Positions 15,001 to 24,363 of a DNA stretch of 64,000 nt are shown here, in pieces. A program made the translations under genes and the position numbers. Position 1 is the first letter of the stretch. Every line of letters begins with the position of its first letter. This DNA is from Lethocerus indicus (taxonomy: Eukaryota; Arthropoda; Insecta; Hemiptera; Belostomatidae), in NCBI GenBank assembly GCA_019843655.1, contig JACDQD010000007.1, positions 27,990,816-28,054,815 of the forward strand, in the 5' to 3' direction. The notes below the pieces were generated by a model that worked only from the letters and a program-made list of their open reading frames with translations, was not told the DNA's origin and did no database searches.

Positions 15001-18000
15001 TATCCTTAATGGAAGGCTTTATTAACAGAAATATTATCAACATAAGTTGTATTATTTATTTATTTTTAGTTATAAATTTACATATGCAAAATTCTGAAAT
15101 TGATGATGTCTGTATCGTACAATTGTAAATTTTAAATAATAACTTTTTATTATTTTTTAAATTGATTTATTTTAAAATGGGAATTTTTTTTTAAATGATT
15201 TATTCCATCACACTATAAGAATATTTAAAGGTCAGTTTTCCTAATTTTTGTTTTAAAATAAAGGTACAAGTAAGACCTTTCCTCGATATAAATACATTTG
15301 TTATATCATCACTCATGTAATATCCTGTCTATTCCTTATTTTATCTTAAACTAAACTAGTTTAGGCATCTCACCATCGTCAATAGTATTTCTTCAATAAT
15401 AAAAATGATTACTGACAAATATATTGTTACGTACTTCAAAATAAACTACATATTCATTGATAGTAATATATTTAAAAATAGATTTAAGAGATATTGTACG
15501 TACTTTGCAATCATTTCCCAAGTCTCTTCATCGGGATCCTCCCTATAAATACGGACATGAGCCGCTGGATCAAACTGACACCAATATGTCTGACCGCCGG
15601 CATCTTTTCCCAAAGGTTCGCATCTCAATTCGACAGAAGACAACTTGTTCACTTCAACTTTGAATTTTGAATTAGAGTCAAACTGAGCTTCCAAAAGGGT
15701 CTAGAACAAGAAATGGTATCGTGATATTTATTCATAGAAAAAAAGAGATACCGTCACATAAATTCGCCGTTCAAATACTCCACTACGAATCGGATATCTG
15801 TATATTCGACTGACGATGAACAAATAAAAAACTGTTTAATTATGTTAAATTAAAAAATACTTACATCGCACCAATAACTTTTCTAATAAATATTTCATTG
15901 ACACAAAACTTGAATGTAACATTTACACTGCGAAGTATTACATTTCCATCGAGGTCTCACATTGAATACAAGTCTTACATGAACCTAAGCACGCATTATT
16001 GCTTTACAAATTAAACAATACAGTAAACTAATTTATAACTGCATCACGAAACCAAAAAAAAATGCATTGTCCAGAATAAAAAATAAAATTCGATTATTAC
16101 TACTCCTAATTTTTAGAAACATCACTAATACCTGTTTCTGTTAGAATCACTATCCAATAACCTTCATTGCTCGAGTTACTTTTACTTGTAATCAAACAAC
16201 TTCTCATTATCAGTACTTTCTTTCAAGTTCTTCCAACTGTTCTAACCCCTCTAATATGCAATTTATTTATTATTATTTATTCTATTTATTATTTATTAAC
16301 GTAAATATTTTTAATAAATAATAATACATAGCGACACATTTCTTTTCTGCATATTGAATAATCGAGTGAATTCTCCACAAGCTTACCAGTAAATTGTTTT
16401 CCCACTGTCACTTAAAATCCACAGTTTATAATTTAAAATATCACAGTTGCAACTAATAAATAACAGGAATTGAGAAGTAGACATTTTCACATTTTAAATT
16501 TGTTGATGAAACACTAGAAAATTTGTAATTTACACCGATTTTTAAAATATAATAAATAACATAATTAGGGCAGGAAAAAACTAAACAACATATTAAATAC
16601 GGCCAGAACAATTATCATTAAGAAAATTCCAATGTCGTGAAAACAAAATCTCGCATAAACAATCCCCAGTGGGACACTTTCAAAGTGTAACAAAACAAAT
16701 AGCTATTCAAGGTCAAGCCTTGAATCTCACTACAGTGGGCCTTCCACAGAACTATTTTCCCAAAACAGAATGAAAAAAATTCTCTCTGCACGGTTTAATA
16801 ATGTCATATAAAATCTTTAAAAAATATAATTTCTGTACTGATTTCAATATTTATGCATTTTACAGACTGTATTTACATCAGATAGGACATAAATTCTGGA
16901 TTGTTGTATACACGACTTTGAAGAATGTATAATGTAAACATCTTACAATGTTCATCTGTGATTCATCTTACAGTGAATCACAAAGGCACTCTGCATTTAA
17001 GGGGAGGATAAAGATTTTACTTGGAATACAAAGTGAAAAAAGATCTAAATAGCATTATTCGTATAAAATTAATATTTTATTAAGAAAAGGAATATAAGTT
17101 AAGATAAATGGATGTGTTAACAAAAATGTTACGCCTTTATTGAAATCAAATATTAATTTTAATCACTTTGTTTCGACCATTAAACCAAATTAATATATAA
17201 ATGGAATAAACATTAAAAGTAAACCAAAAACTAGTATTGTACGAATTTAAATCTGCATTAACATCAATCATATAAACATTATTCACTACTGAGTTTTTAA
17301 CAAAAATTCTGCCGATTAACTGTTGTGTAAGATGTAAGTTGTAGATTTTTATGTTTAACGACCGGTGTAAGCGATCGAATAAGAAAATACAATAGAAACC
17401 ATCGATTTAATTATATTCGGTATACTTGAAAAATTAATTTTCCACCGCCGCGCGCCTTAAACTAGTAAATTGAAATTGGTTTACCTTCAAGAGACGCAGT
17501 TTAACTCCGACCCGCGACTTTTTGTATCCGAACCTCTCCAATTCCCAACCGTCCTGACTCGAATAACTGTGGCAGAACTTTATCAGAGCTTTCTCCCACT
17601 TTTCCGCCGTACAAGTCTTTCTCGCTTTTCGCAACAGTTTGATGTGCAGATCGATCAACTGCTGGGAGACTGGAACAGAGGAAAAGCGGAGGCCGCGTTC
17701 AGAGATCGGTGGGCGGAGGTAAAGCGCTGTACATATAATTTCGCACGACACTTCAACCGATGTTCCGAAACACCGAGTCGGGGGGGGAAAGGAGGAGGAG
17801 TGCGGAGGGCGCAAACTTGGATATATTTTAAATACTTTGACGGATTGAAAGGGGGATCGGTCTGGAAAATAAGGGTGGATGAGAGTGGGCCAGTTTCGAG
17901 TGTACAAAATCGAAGCCGAATACTATGTAAACAAAACTTATTCGGCGGCCCTCCCCGTGTCACTGGTTGTAACAGGCCGGCGGGCGGCCGGCGGCGATCG

Positions 18001-18314
18001 GGACGCGGAGACTCCGCCGAAAGAGAGTTTCGAGACGCCGTCCGTCCGAGACGCCGGCGCCGGGGCCGGGCAAAAAATTCGAAACGTCCGATCGGTACGA
18101 AAACAGAACGCTCGCCCGAGCAAAATGTCACTGAGCGGCGGCCCAATGACAAATACCTACCCTCGGTGGTGTCCTCCAGCATCTCTTGGAGTTCGGCGAA
18201 AGTCGGGTGTTGTATGCCGCATGTCTGCGCGAATTTTTCAAGAAACGAACAGATAATAGCGAAATTTGGATCGGAAGTGCAGGAATGACAAGAGGCTTCT
18301 TTTTCAGCCGCCAT
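1..18314 (-). CDS. RSF1: RSF1 orthologue (remodeling and spacing factor 1), 19 exons, 3' end cut by window edge
   Basis: In known animals RSF1 partners the ISWI/SNF2H ATPase in the nucleus to assemble and space nucleosomes. Exons read on the minus strand: 18314-18161, 17669-17485, 15700-15504, 14760-11414, 11287-10874, 10144-9949, 9385-9326, 8948-8821, 6104-5938, 5229-5054, 4041-3694, 3321-3181, 2906-2752, 2199-2063, 1453-1345, 1219-1105, 795-698, 448-358, 40-<1. All borders are GT/AG. About 2,085 codons are visible, against about 1,440 in human RSF1; the excess is mostly exon 4. Family marks, recalled rather than searched: [11 protein letters not shown] at the N terminus, the WSD-like [12 protein letters not shown], the PHD finger, [16 protein letters not shown] and RRLNSLD. 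Reading frames join cleanly except at exon 6/7 and exon 17/18. In Drosophila the name Rsf1 is also used for an unrelated splicing repressor; the true counterpart there is CG8677. No stop codon lies inside the window in the predicted spliced frame. Confidence 0.92.
358..448 (-). CDS. RSF1: RSF1 exon 18
   Basis: It reads [20 protein letters not shown] and [10 protein letters not shown], then donor GTAGAA at 357. Without splicing the frame would end at a TAA about 15 bases further on. A better-fitting acceptor and acidic exon at 40 argue for splicing. 91 nt, phase 0 in, 1 out. Confidence 0.82.
698..795 (-). CDS. RSF1: RSF1 exon 17 (apparent 1-base deletion near its end)
   Basis: It reads [20 protein letters not shown] and INYQE, then a strong donor GTGAGT at 697. 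RGKKINYQE matches the family's QINYKE. After INYQ the phase-0 frame runs into a stop just past the donor, while a +1 shift gives SCGSDTEE, typical of RSF1, and joins exon 18 in phase. So one base is probably missing near 724-729. The weaker alternative is an earlier donor GTTGCG right after INYQE. Confidence 0.7.
1105..1219 (-). CDS. RSF1: RSF1 exon 16
   Basis: It reads [38 protein letters not shown], then donor GTATTT. Lys-rich, with one SDSDSP cluster. 115 nt, phase 2 in, 0 out. Confidence 0.86.
1345..1453 (-). CDS. RSF1: RSF1 exon 15
   Basis: It reads [20 protein letters not shown] and [17 protein letters not shown] between TTGCAG and GTAGGA. Acidic casein-kinase-like serines and a KKKR cluster suggest a phosphorylated, nuclear segment. 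109 nt, phase 1 in, 2 out. Confidence 0.87.
1770..1930 (+). mobile_element. Hairpin-element fragment in RSF1 intron 14
   Basis: Arm 2 plus tail only: GTGACTAACACCGCTTC, GACTGAACCGGCGAGAGG, GGTATTCTAAACT. Arm 1 is missing. Confidence 0.75.
2063..2199 (-). CDS. RSF1: RSF1 exon 14
   Basis: It reads [40 protein letters not shown] and RIDAEF, then donor GTATGT. An acidic run is followed by an Arg-rich segment, as in the family C terminus (human PMRQSRRLRRK region). Acceptor TTTCAG. 137 nt, phase 2 in, 1 out. Confidence 0.88.
2752..2906 (-). CDS. RSF1: RSF1 exon 13 (RRLNSLD motif)
   Basis: It reads [40 protein letters not shown] and [12 protein letters not shown]. Human RSF1 carries RRKKRRRLNDLDSDSN and EDEFKISDGS (from memory), an exact structural match. 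Donor GTAAGT at 2751. 155 nt, phase 0 in, 2 out. Another frame over the same bases is also open; this one is chosen by phase and homology. Confidence 0.9.
3181..3321 (-). CDS. RSF1: RSF1 exon 12 (GRGKDIST motif)
   Basis: It reads [20 protein letters not shown] and then [20 protein letters not shown], ending KEIVQE before [14 protein letters not shown] is a signature of RSF1 proteins. 141 nt, phase 0 at both ends. Confidence 0.93.
3408..3542 (+). mobile_element. Hairpin-element fragment in RSF1 intron 11
   Basis: Starts at the centre (GGATGCCCGAAAAACATCC), runs through a degraded arm 2 to CAGGTGTTCTAA. Arm 1 is missing. Confidence 0.72.
3694..4041 (-). CDS. RSF1: RSF1 exon 11 (post-PHD helix and conserved RLxYVGIS block)
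   Basis: It reads [20 protein letters not shown], then [16 protein letters not shown], a seven-Gly run, a Ser/Thr/Glu-rich stretch, [20 protein letters not shown] and NSAIQ. Human RSF1 has RLVYVGISIENIIP and SYRFDEFDEAIDEAI at the same place (from memory), so this is one of the most diagnostic exons. 348 nt, phase 0 at both ends, donor GTACGT. Confidence 0.94.
5054..5229 (-). CDS. RSF1: RSF1 exon 10, complete PHD finger
   Basis: After [12 protein letters not shown] comes a full Cys4-His-Cys3 zinc finger: C-x2-C, eleven residues, C-x2-C, H-x2-C, fourteen residues, C-x2-C, ending CQH. The visible core pieces are [16 protein letters not shown] and [17 protein letters not shown]. The Trp two residues before the last Cys pair is the conserved structural one. 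All eight zinc ligands are present, so the finger should fold. PHD fingers read histone tails; the exact mark read by RSF1 is not decided by the sequence. Roughly residues 1617-1675. Confidence 0.95.
5938..6104 (-). CDS. RSF1: RSF1 exon 9 (acidic linker before PHD finger)
   Basis: It reads [40 protein letters not shown] and [14 protein letters not shown]. The acidic run followed by KRAR is typical of the RSF1 linker just upstream of the PHD. Acceptor TTGCAG, donor GTAAGA. 167 nt, phase 2 in, 1 out. Confidence 0.9.
6105..8820 (-). other. RSF1 intron 8, largest intron
   Basis: 2.7 kb of AT-rich DNA with poly-T tracts (for example 7823-7890). Around 7200-7620 it becomes less AT-rich, with no recognisable domain. 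Introns 3 (14761-15503), 6 (9386-9948), 7 (8949-9325), 9 (5230-5937), 10 (4042-5053), 13 (2200-2751), 16 (796-1104) and 18 (41-357) are similar; intron 10 carries a short GT run at 4373-4387. Nothing else was recognised in them. Confidence 0.55.
8821..8948 (-). CDS. RSF1: RSF1 exon 8
   Basis: It reads [20 protein letters not shown], then [20 protein letters not shown], then GS, with strong donor GTAAGT at 8820. The NPWRSSSGS end fits the family's Trp-Lys/Arg-Ser segment that precedes the PHD finger. 128 nt, phase 0 in, 2 out. Confidence 0.88.
9326..9385 (-). CDS. RSF1: RSF1 exon 7 (Lys-rich, apparent 1-base deletion)
   Basis: A 60-nt exon between AATAG and GTAATT. In phase 0 it reads [20 protein letters not shown] and joins exon 8 perfectly. 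Exon 6 arrives in phase 2, which would put a TAA inside this exon. One more A in the early poly-A run (plus-strand T run near 9371-9378) would repair both joins. An assembly indel, a polymorphism, or an unseen micro-exon are all possible. Confidence 0.65.
9949..10144 (-). CDS. RSF1: RSF1 exon 6 (basic helical segment)
   Basis: It reads [17 protein letters not shown], then [20 protein letters not shown] and [15 protein letters not shown]. The [10 protein letters not shown] stretch sits where human RSF1 has a similar Arg-rich SPRIS-type segment. It is probably a long charged helix. Phase 1 in; the only usable donor (GTGAAA at 9948) leaves phase 2, which does not fit exon 7. Confidence 0.85.
10522..10684 (-). 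mobile_element. Hairpin-element fragment in RSF1 intron 5
   Basis: CTTTTGCTAGACCGGTTTCA to CACTGTCACTTGTACTG, then unrelated bases and a degraded CCACAAAACAAGTATGTTA. Strand uncertain. Confidence 0.6.
10874..11287 (-). CDS. RSF1: RSF1 exon 5: Lys-rich, poly-Glu/Ala and RG-repeat tract
   Basis: 138 codons. It reads [18 protein letters not shown], then a run of Glu/Asp with Gly, a run of six Ala, KAKRRRRG, and about ten RG/GR repeats ([14 protein letters not shown]) before [10 protein letters not shown] and TPKRAKK. RG boxes of this type bind nucleic acid and AT-hook-like minor grooves; that role here is inferred. The exon is strongly GC-rich compared with its introns. Donor GTACAC; phase 1 in and out. 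Confidence 0.88.
11414..14760 (-). CDS. RSF1: RSF1 exon 4, long acidic low-complexity exon
   Basis: A single open exon of 3,347 nt (about 1,116 residues, roughly 179-1294). Its first residues ([12 protein letters not shown]) close the N-terminal domain. The rest is rich in Ser, Asp, Glu, Asn and Lys, with short internal repeats of ELQEDS type near residue 330-370 and scattered Lys-Lys/Arg-Lys clusters. This matches the long disordered middle of RSF1 but is longer than in human. No domain is recognisable. The tail KKPRLRG is basic and nuclear-signal-like. The acceptor is TTTGTCAG and the donor is GTGAGC at 11413. No stop or frame break was seen. Confidence 0.9.
15504..15700 (-). CDS. RSF1: RSF1 exon 3 (WSD / WHIM GxD-type motif)
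   Basis: It reads [20 protein letters not shown] and then [16 protein letters not shown], followed by [19 protein letters not shown]. The G-K-D..G-x-x-Y-W pattern is the WSD/WHIM signature (human IGRDKDGLMYWYQLD, from memory). Donor GTACGT; 197 nt, phase 0 in and 2 out. The exon is isolated by introns of 743 and 1,784 bp. Confidence 0.93.
15701..17484 (-). other. RSF1 introns 1 and 2, no other feature seen
   Basis: Intron 2 (15701-17484) is AT-rich with long A/T runs and no recognisable element or conserved ORF. Intron 1 (17670-18160) is instead GC-rich, with many CpGs, and reads like part of a CpG-rich 5' region. Confidence 0.6.
17485..17669 (-). CDS. RSF1: RSF1 exon 2 (WHIM/DDT-like helices)
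   Basis: It starts after acceptor CCAG and reads [19 protein letters not shown], then [16 protein letters not shown] and [10 protein letters not shown], ending RLLK before GTAAAC. This aligns with the RSF1 helical block (human LHLKLMRKIGKSVTADRWEK, from memory). The block precedes the WSD motif and is thought to contact ISWI and linker DNA in this class of remodeler subunit. Phase 1 in, phase 0 out; 185 nt. Confidence 0.93.
18161..18314 (-). CDS. RSF1: RSF1 exon 1, start codon
   Basis: The ATG at 18314 opens [12 protein letters not shown], then [13 protein letters not shown], which matches the family's N-terminal helix (human PNFAVVCSFLE, from memory). It continues through [15 protein letters not shown] to donor GTAGGT at 18160. 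The exon is 154 nt and leaves one base, which joins exon 2 to give a Val codon. This start is chosen because the family motif begins only about 15 residues downstream and the surrounding DNA is GC-rich and promoter-like. Confidence 0.93.
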
Positions 18315-19140
18315 ATTGAATGAACTTAGTTTACTTCGGGATTCCGATATGAATAATTTCCAGACGATATCACGTTGCCGACGATATCTCTGAACACGAG
18401 GGAAAATATTTTAGGCGATTCGGAAAGAGTTAAAAATTTATCGCTCGATTAATTACGGACAACGAAATAATATACGCTCGCGATTTCACCCAACGCGCAG
18501 TTTCCAATTCAGAAGGTTGTGCACGCGTAACGAGTTGTCGTCGAGATTTATGTTCGGAGCGAAATTACCGGGAAACATTTAATCGAAATAAATTACAATA
18601 ATTTTAAAACACTCGGAATATATTTTAGAATTTCCCGTCGGTAAATAACAATTTGTGAATATTGTTGGTCACAATACACGGGGGGGGGGGGAAAGCCATT
18701 GCCGCGAATATGATTCAAATCGGCTGTACTTTTCAACTGCAATAATAGCAAAATTTAACTCACAATACAGTACCGTATAGTTACGTATATATTTAAAATT
18801 ACAACTATTGCTCATAAAAGGCGAATATTCCCTTATTTAACTCGAAGATATTATAAATTTTGAATTCTTTTTGCCTTCACTCATCTTAAACAGTATTTGG
18901 CGCCAACGGACGTCCTATTTTTCTCGGCGTTGTATCCTTCCGCCCGATCGACCAATCATCGCTCTCGAAAACGAATGCTAAGAATTGGCGCAAAAATGCG
19001 CTTTTTCATCAAATTATACGGAGAAAAAGGAATATTCTTTTGAAAATATTCCATTTAAGCAATCCGGCATTAATGCCCATATAATATTCCTTTAAACCTC
19101 TTTTAATTTCTAAGTCGTTTTATTTTCGAAGTTTTTTTTC
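18315..19140 (-). promoter_or_regulatory. Putative RSF1 promoter region with E2F-like and CCAAT sites
   Basis: Upstream of the ATG at 18314. TTTGGCGCC at 18897-18905 and TTGGCGCAAAA at 18985-18994 fit the E2F consensus TTTSSCGC on one or both strands. A CCAAT lies between them near 18950. The sites sit about 600-680 bp before the ATG, so a 5' UTR or unseen non-coding exon would be needed. A G run at 18680-18691 interrupts the region. No TATA box can be assigned with confidence. Confidence 0.3.
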
Positions 19141-19649
19141 TATCGGGTCGACAACTATAAGTAATTGCGGAATTCACCGACAAGTGGCTTTGTACATATT
19201 TTTAAGTACGTCAACTTCTTTGCACAGATAAGCCGTAGATGGTTTCGAATGCAGGTATAAGATGCATTCGGCTTCTCTGCAATGTCTCAGTGTCGAACAA
19301 CGGCCATCCGAATCGATAATGGCCTTTATTCGGTCATCGTCGACCTCCTCCTCCACCGGAAGTCCTCCGGAGCGCTCCTCGTCTTTTAACGAAAAATCCT
19401 CCCGACCGGAATTTCGGGAACCGGATTTAAATTTAAGCCTTCATCGCCGTACGCGGCGTACAACAACTCTTGAGAAAATAAAAGCGAAATGAGCACCGCG
19501 AGGCGTACCTCAAAGTTTCAGAAAGGACCAAATAATAACGTATCAAAAGTATCTTATCTGTGTGCAAAGATTTTGACGTACTTAAAATATGTACAACGCC
19601 GCTTGTTGTCGCAGTGAAATCCGCAATTAACTTAGTCGTCGACCCAATA
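19141..19649 (-). mobile_element. Mariner-type element, internally deleted, long inverted arms
   Basis: TA-flanked ends GGGTCGACAACTATAAG and its inverted partner at 19620-19649 match the mariner terminal pattern (TTGGGTYGRCAACTAAGT). The arms remain complementary for about 90-100 bp, far beyond the usual 28-30. Between them the minus strand reads DFSLKDEERSGG, then VDDDRIKAIIDSDGRCSTLR, a degraded N-terminal HTH part of mariner transposase (family: LxDxxRSGRPxxVDDDxIKxLI). The catalytic DDD part is absent, so the copy is dead. Confidence 0.8.
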
Positions 19650-21195
19650 ATATGTAATTATATTTAAAAAAAATAACTGTGTGACATGCAAAATATAAAT
19701 GGTGTGAAAGATACAAGAAAAATTGTATCTGCATATAATAATAAAAAAATTGGGACAAGTGTAATGAACTTCCCCCTGTTGGCGCTATTATTAAAAAACT
19801 TTTACTGCAATGAGTCCAGAAACAGAAGTTATACTATAAAATAACTATTGTTACATTTAATTCAGATTTAAAATTTACATTTTTACATATTAGTTACGAT
19901 TGATAAATACATTTTGAATTTTAATTTCCGGTAAAATGTTTCACACTGATATATCGGTATATATTGTCATTGAATGCAAACATTTTATTAATATCAACAA
20001 TTATATTAAAACCATGTGAGGGCAAACAGGATGCTCAACGTGGAACCTCTGAATTAGCATTTATATTTACTTTAAATTTTATATTTGTAATTTATTTGGC
20101 TAAAACATAGTTGTCAAAGCCAGATTAAATTGGTTTTTATCTGCATCGATTCAGTTTTTTCCCTTCGTAGAAATACCTGTGTAGTTGGTTTTTGTTACAA
20201 CATCAAAATGCTGAGTTCCCTTTTTGTCCACATTTCTTCGTGTACTATGCAATAATTACAAAAATCAGCAGTATTTCCATTCACCGGAATTCTTTAAAGT
20301 TATCGCAATTTATTATATTTATATTTTATTTTTTATTTATTTATTTATTTTATCAAATAAATTAAAAGTTTAGCGTCACATTAATTAAAAAGAACAGATA
20401 TCTGCCTACAATCTTACAATAATGCCCTTTCTAGGACATATTTAAAACTATTTTGTCATTCCATTCAAGATTACAAATTATGTATGCGTTAAGATACAAG
20501 CAATAAATAGTAAAATATGATTGCAGATATAATGATAATAATAGTGACGCCACCGTACTTATATCTTACATTTTTGTTTATGCAGATAAAGGTAGAACTG
20601 TGAATGCAGTATACCATCAAGTACTGTAATAAACATATCTTTAATGACAATTCTGCTTTCTTATTGAGCATGGCCGGGTACTTCAGCTAGTAAGTAATAT
20701 TAATACTTTTGCTTTAATTTTTTTTTAGCACAAGTACATCTTCTATGACTATTGTTAAATATATTTTGCATTTAAATTTTGTTTTATGTTTCTTATATAG
20801 TAAAATTATGTAACTGTGGCCAGTTATGCACATTATATGTAGATTTAAAAATTGTATAATACAAATTTGAATATTATACAAATTCGATAAATATTAAATA
20901 AAATAATAAATATTGAATACAATTCTATAATGAACAATTTTAATATCATTAAATTGTAGTTAATTATAGTTATGTTTAATAAGTGACATCATTCCATTAA
21001 TCTTTGGAGTCAATACCAACAATAAAGTACATGATTGATAATTATAAGCATGGTGTAATAGTTTTAGACCTTCGCATTAATGTCAAAAATAAACTGATCA
21101 TAAAAGCAAGCAGTCATGTTAGATATGTTTTTATTAACTGGGATTTTTCTACCTTCAATTTTTTTCGCAATAAACTTACTAGAAAATTAACTTAT
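19650..21195. other. AT-rich spacer, nothing recognised
   Basis: AT-rich like the RSF1 introns, with poly-A/T tracts (20330-20360). No coding potential or repeat recognised. Confidence 0.5.
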
Positions 21196-21263
21196 GTGCC
21201 CGAAAAAACATTCAAAGTGCCAAAAGTGACTAACTGCTACTGAAGATAGTGAGCAGCCGGGGA
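21196..21263 (+). mobile_element. Hairpin-element fragment (centre and part of arm 2)
   Basis: GTGCCCGAAAAAACATTCAA then GTGACTAACTGCTACTGAAG and GAGCAGCCG. No tail. Confidence 0.6.
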
Positions 21264-23410
21264 GTTGAAAATATTTAAAATACAATTTATGACTTCAGAA
21301 TAACATAAAATGGGCATATAATAAATATGCTATATAAAGAGAAAAGGAACAATTAAAGAGGATCTTCATCAATGTGTAAATATCTCATTTATGAATTTAC
21401 TTAATTATTTTACTGTAGAAAATAATGTTTCGGTATTTTTAATGATCTTTTTTCTCTGAATTTGACGATTATTCCAGTTCGAAAATTTTTGAATCTTATA
21501 ATTATATCTCAAAATATATTGTATGAACATATTGTGGTGACCGATCCTAATATATGATTTTCAAAAAATTTTATCTCACTGACCGACCCTAGTTCGAATC
21601 TCAATTTTTCTGCAAATACCAAATTTTGATTCCTATATTTCAATACAATTATAATATTATACAGCACTTTTCTTACAATATCAACTCAATCAGGGTAAAT
21701 ACATCGGTACCTTATTCGAAGAAATTGATTTAGAAATTCTTTTATTTTTCTATGGCAAACTTAATCCTCTGTGGGCCGAATTTTTATTTTAAATCCGAAA
21801 AAATTGGGGGAACGAAAAATCAGCAATTATAAATCTGTATATGCGAATGAAAAAAAAAATTGTTATTGATAACGTTATAGGATTAAGATTTATCTGCCGT
21901 CTCACGAAAAAAGCTGATAATTATTTGGTAAAATCTGGATAAATTGAAATGCGACCTGAAAGTTATACTGCGGGTCGAAAAAAACTTCTCCATATATCGG
22001 GGCAGGATCTGAAGCCCTTGAAGCTCTTTGAAGGACTTGATCACTCGCTTTTTTGAACTGTTGGAATTAAATCGACGAACGAGCCTTATCGTTTTATATA
22101 ATCGATGACAAAACCACTTTCTCTGGAATAATTCTTTACATGTGTAATCGGAATCGACAACAGTCGTACTTCGAGTATTCCTCAAGTACCATCGTTCTAA
22201 AACCCTTAAACTCTGTATCCTACGGGCGTATACGTTTTTCCAAATATTCCAGAGGCGCTTTTGCCTTCTACTGCTAAATCCTCGCGTTTTTATTGTAAAT
22301 TATTCCCGATTATTACAACAATATTGTTAAAAATTCAAGATTAATTTATTACAATATTTAAGCACGTAGAAACGCCTGTAGGCCGTAATGCGTGTACGAA
22401 TCATCCTTTGTATATCGTTTTATCGATGTAATATTTGTATTTAAAGAGAATAAAAATGTCTTCTATCTTGTATCTCGCCTTCTATTGGCCTTCACGGACC
22501 GTTGTATACAATGAAAGAATACAAAAAAATGAGGACATCGAGGACAAAAGAGGACACGTCCTCCGTAACGTGGGGGGTGGGGTGGAGCACAGTGTGGATC
22601 GATGGGGTTGTGTCCACCTGAAAGTCTGCAGATTCAACTGAAAATCTGGGGAATTTTCGAAACTCGAAAGAAAAATTAAATATAAAATGGTCCCTACCTC
22701 CAGTTGTACCAGTTGTACTCGGACAACGCGAACTCGACGTAAAGAACGTTTATGTTTCCGTACCGGATAATTAACCCAAATCGCCGATTATTTATTGACA
22801 GAAAGCAACCTGACAAAAATCGGCAAAATCTACCGTATTTTTGCGTATCCAATAAACGACGGGGCGAAAATTAGTAGTAATGTCGTAAAATCAAGTACAA
22901 TTACTTCCTGCAGTTACAATTTTTTCCCGCAGTTAGTAATACTTATATATTTCTCGATTTCCGCCACCGGAGGTATTAGTATTGCTTATGCGCTCCGCTG
23001 TTTTTCATTCTTCGCCCCCGCCCCACCCCCGCAACCATCCCCTTGTCGTAAATTATTCCCGACTGAATTTCTTTCTTAAATCGTCGGGAATTGGCAACAA
23101 ACAGAGCGGAAGGATTAATGGCCCGAACGTGAGGTCGGTAGGGGGGTGGTTGGGAAATCAAGCCCCCGCAGTATTAAGCCCCGGGACTTAGTAATTTAGA
23201 GGACGGACTCGGCCCCGAATCGGGACGATTCGGGGTGGACCGCCGCTTTTTATTATAGGCTTATATAATTAAGTTATCGCCCGACTAGTAACTTACTGCG
23301 GGATCGAGTAGTACAGTCGGAAGAACAGTTGTAAGTCCCGTCTTCGGGGTCCGACTTAGTAGGTCCTCCGTGTACCTGCAGGTTTACGGGGTCGACATTT
23401 CACTAGATAT
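21264..23410. other. Spacer with one unexplained 100-codon ORF
   Basis: On the minus strand 22185-21883 an open frame reads MRNTRSTTVVDSDYTCKELF onward, basic and without a known motif. I cannot support it as a gene. The rest (22.3-23.4 kb) is GC-richer with C and G runs. Confidence 0.35.
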
Positions 23411-23424
23411 CCCTATTGAAATTG

Positions 23425-23678
23425 TAGATTCGTGATGTTTCCGTCTCCTCTCGCTGGTTTGGTCTTTTGATAGACCAAATTTCGGCTGCTCGCCATCTTC
23501 AGTAGCGGAGTTTGTCACTGTTGGGACCTTGGATGTTTTTAGCCACATCCAAAGTGACTAACACCGCTACTGAAGACGGTCCAGCAAAAGACCAAACCGG
23601 CGAGAGGAGACAGAAACATCACGAACCTACAGTATTCTTCCAACCCCTCGCAGAACACAAAACAGGTATATCAAATTA
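23425..23678 (+). mobile_element. Hairpin-element copy with 13-14 bp target duplication
   Basis: Both arms and the tail are present (CAGGTATATCAAATTA). CCTATTGAAATTG recurs at 23412 and 23679. Its tail faces the tail of the next copy, forming a tail-to-tail pair. Confidence 0.8.
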
Positions 23679-23694
23679 CCTATTGAAATTGTTT

Positions 23695-23950
23695 TTTGAT
23701 ATACCTGTTTTGTGGTCTGCGAGGGTTGAATAGTTCGTGATACCTCTCGCCGGTTTGGTCTTTGTTAGACCAAATTCGGCCGCTCGCCATCTTCAGTAGC
23801 GGAGTTAGTCACTGTTACTGCGGAGGACGCACAAAACGTCCAAAGTGCTAACAGTGACTAACACCGCTACTGAAGATGGCGAGCAGCCGAAATTTGATCT
23901 AGCAAAAACCAAACCAGCGAGAGGAGACAGAAACATCACGAACCTACAAT
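23695..23950 (-). mobile_element. Hairpin-element copy, tail-to-tail with its neighbour
   Basis: Starts with the inverted tail GATATACCTGTTTTGTGG and ends at CACGAACCTAC. Both arms are present with the central CGTCCAAAGTGC. Confidence 0.78.
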
Positions 23951-24222
23951 TGTATTTTCTTTCTAATTATTAAGAAGGCAGTTGTGATAGAAAGAAATTA
24001 GGAATATTAGGAAGGTTTCCCTGATCAGAATTTGAATTAACGGGTAATGTTGTGGGAAAACCTCAATGGGGGTTTTTTTCTTGCCCTTTCTTCCAGGATC
24101 CCTCTCAGCGGCTGTTGTCCGCTCCAGACGATCTTCAGGGTCCGACCGAAGACTGAATCCCAATCATCTCGGGATTCAGGACTCGTTCGTTGCCCATCTT
24201 ACCGGGAACAAACTTCTGCCGA

Positions 24223-24363
24223 GCAGTTTTGGAATGCCTGTTTTGTGGTCCGCGAGTGGTTGTGGAATACCGTAGATTTCGCGTATTTCTGCCTCCTCTC
24301 GCTGTCCGAAAAAACATCCAAAGTGACCAACACCGCTACTGAAGATGGCGGGAGGCCGAAACC
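24223..24363 (-). mobile_element. Hairpin-element copy, internally deleted
   Basis: Inverted tail GCCTGTTTTGTGGTCCGCG, then a jump from TCTCGCTG to TCCGAAAAAACATCC and arm to GGCCGAAACCG. Confidence 0.7.

Noticed and set aside
21883..22185. 100-codon minus-strand ORF
   Set aside because: No recognisable family, no splice signals, and such length is expected by chance here.
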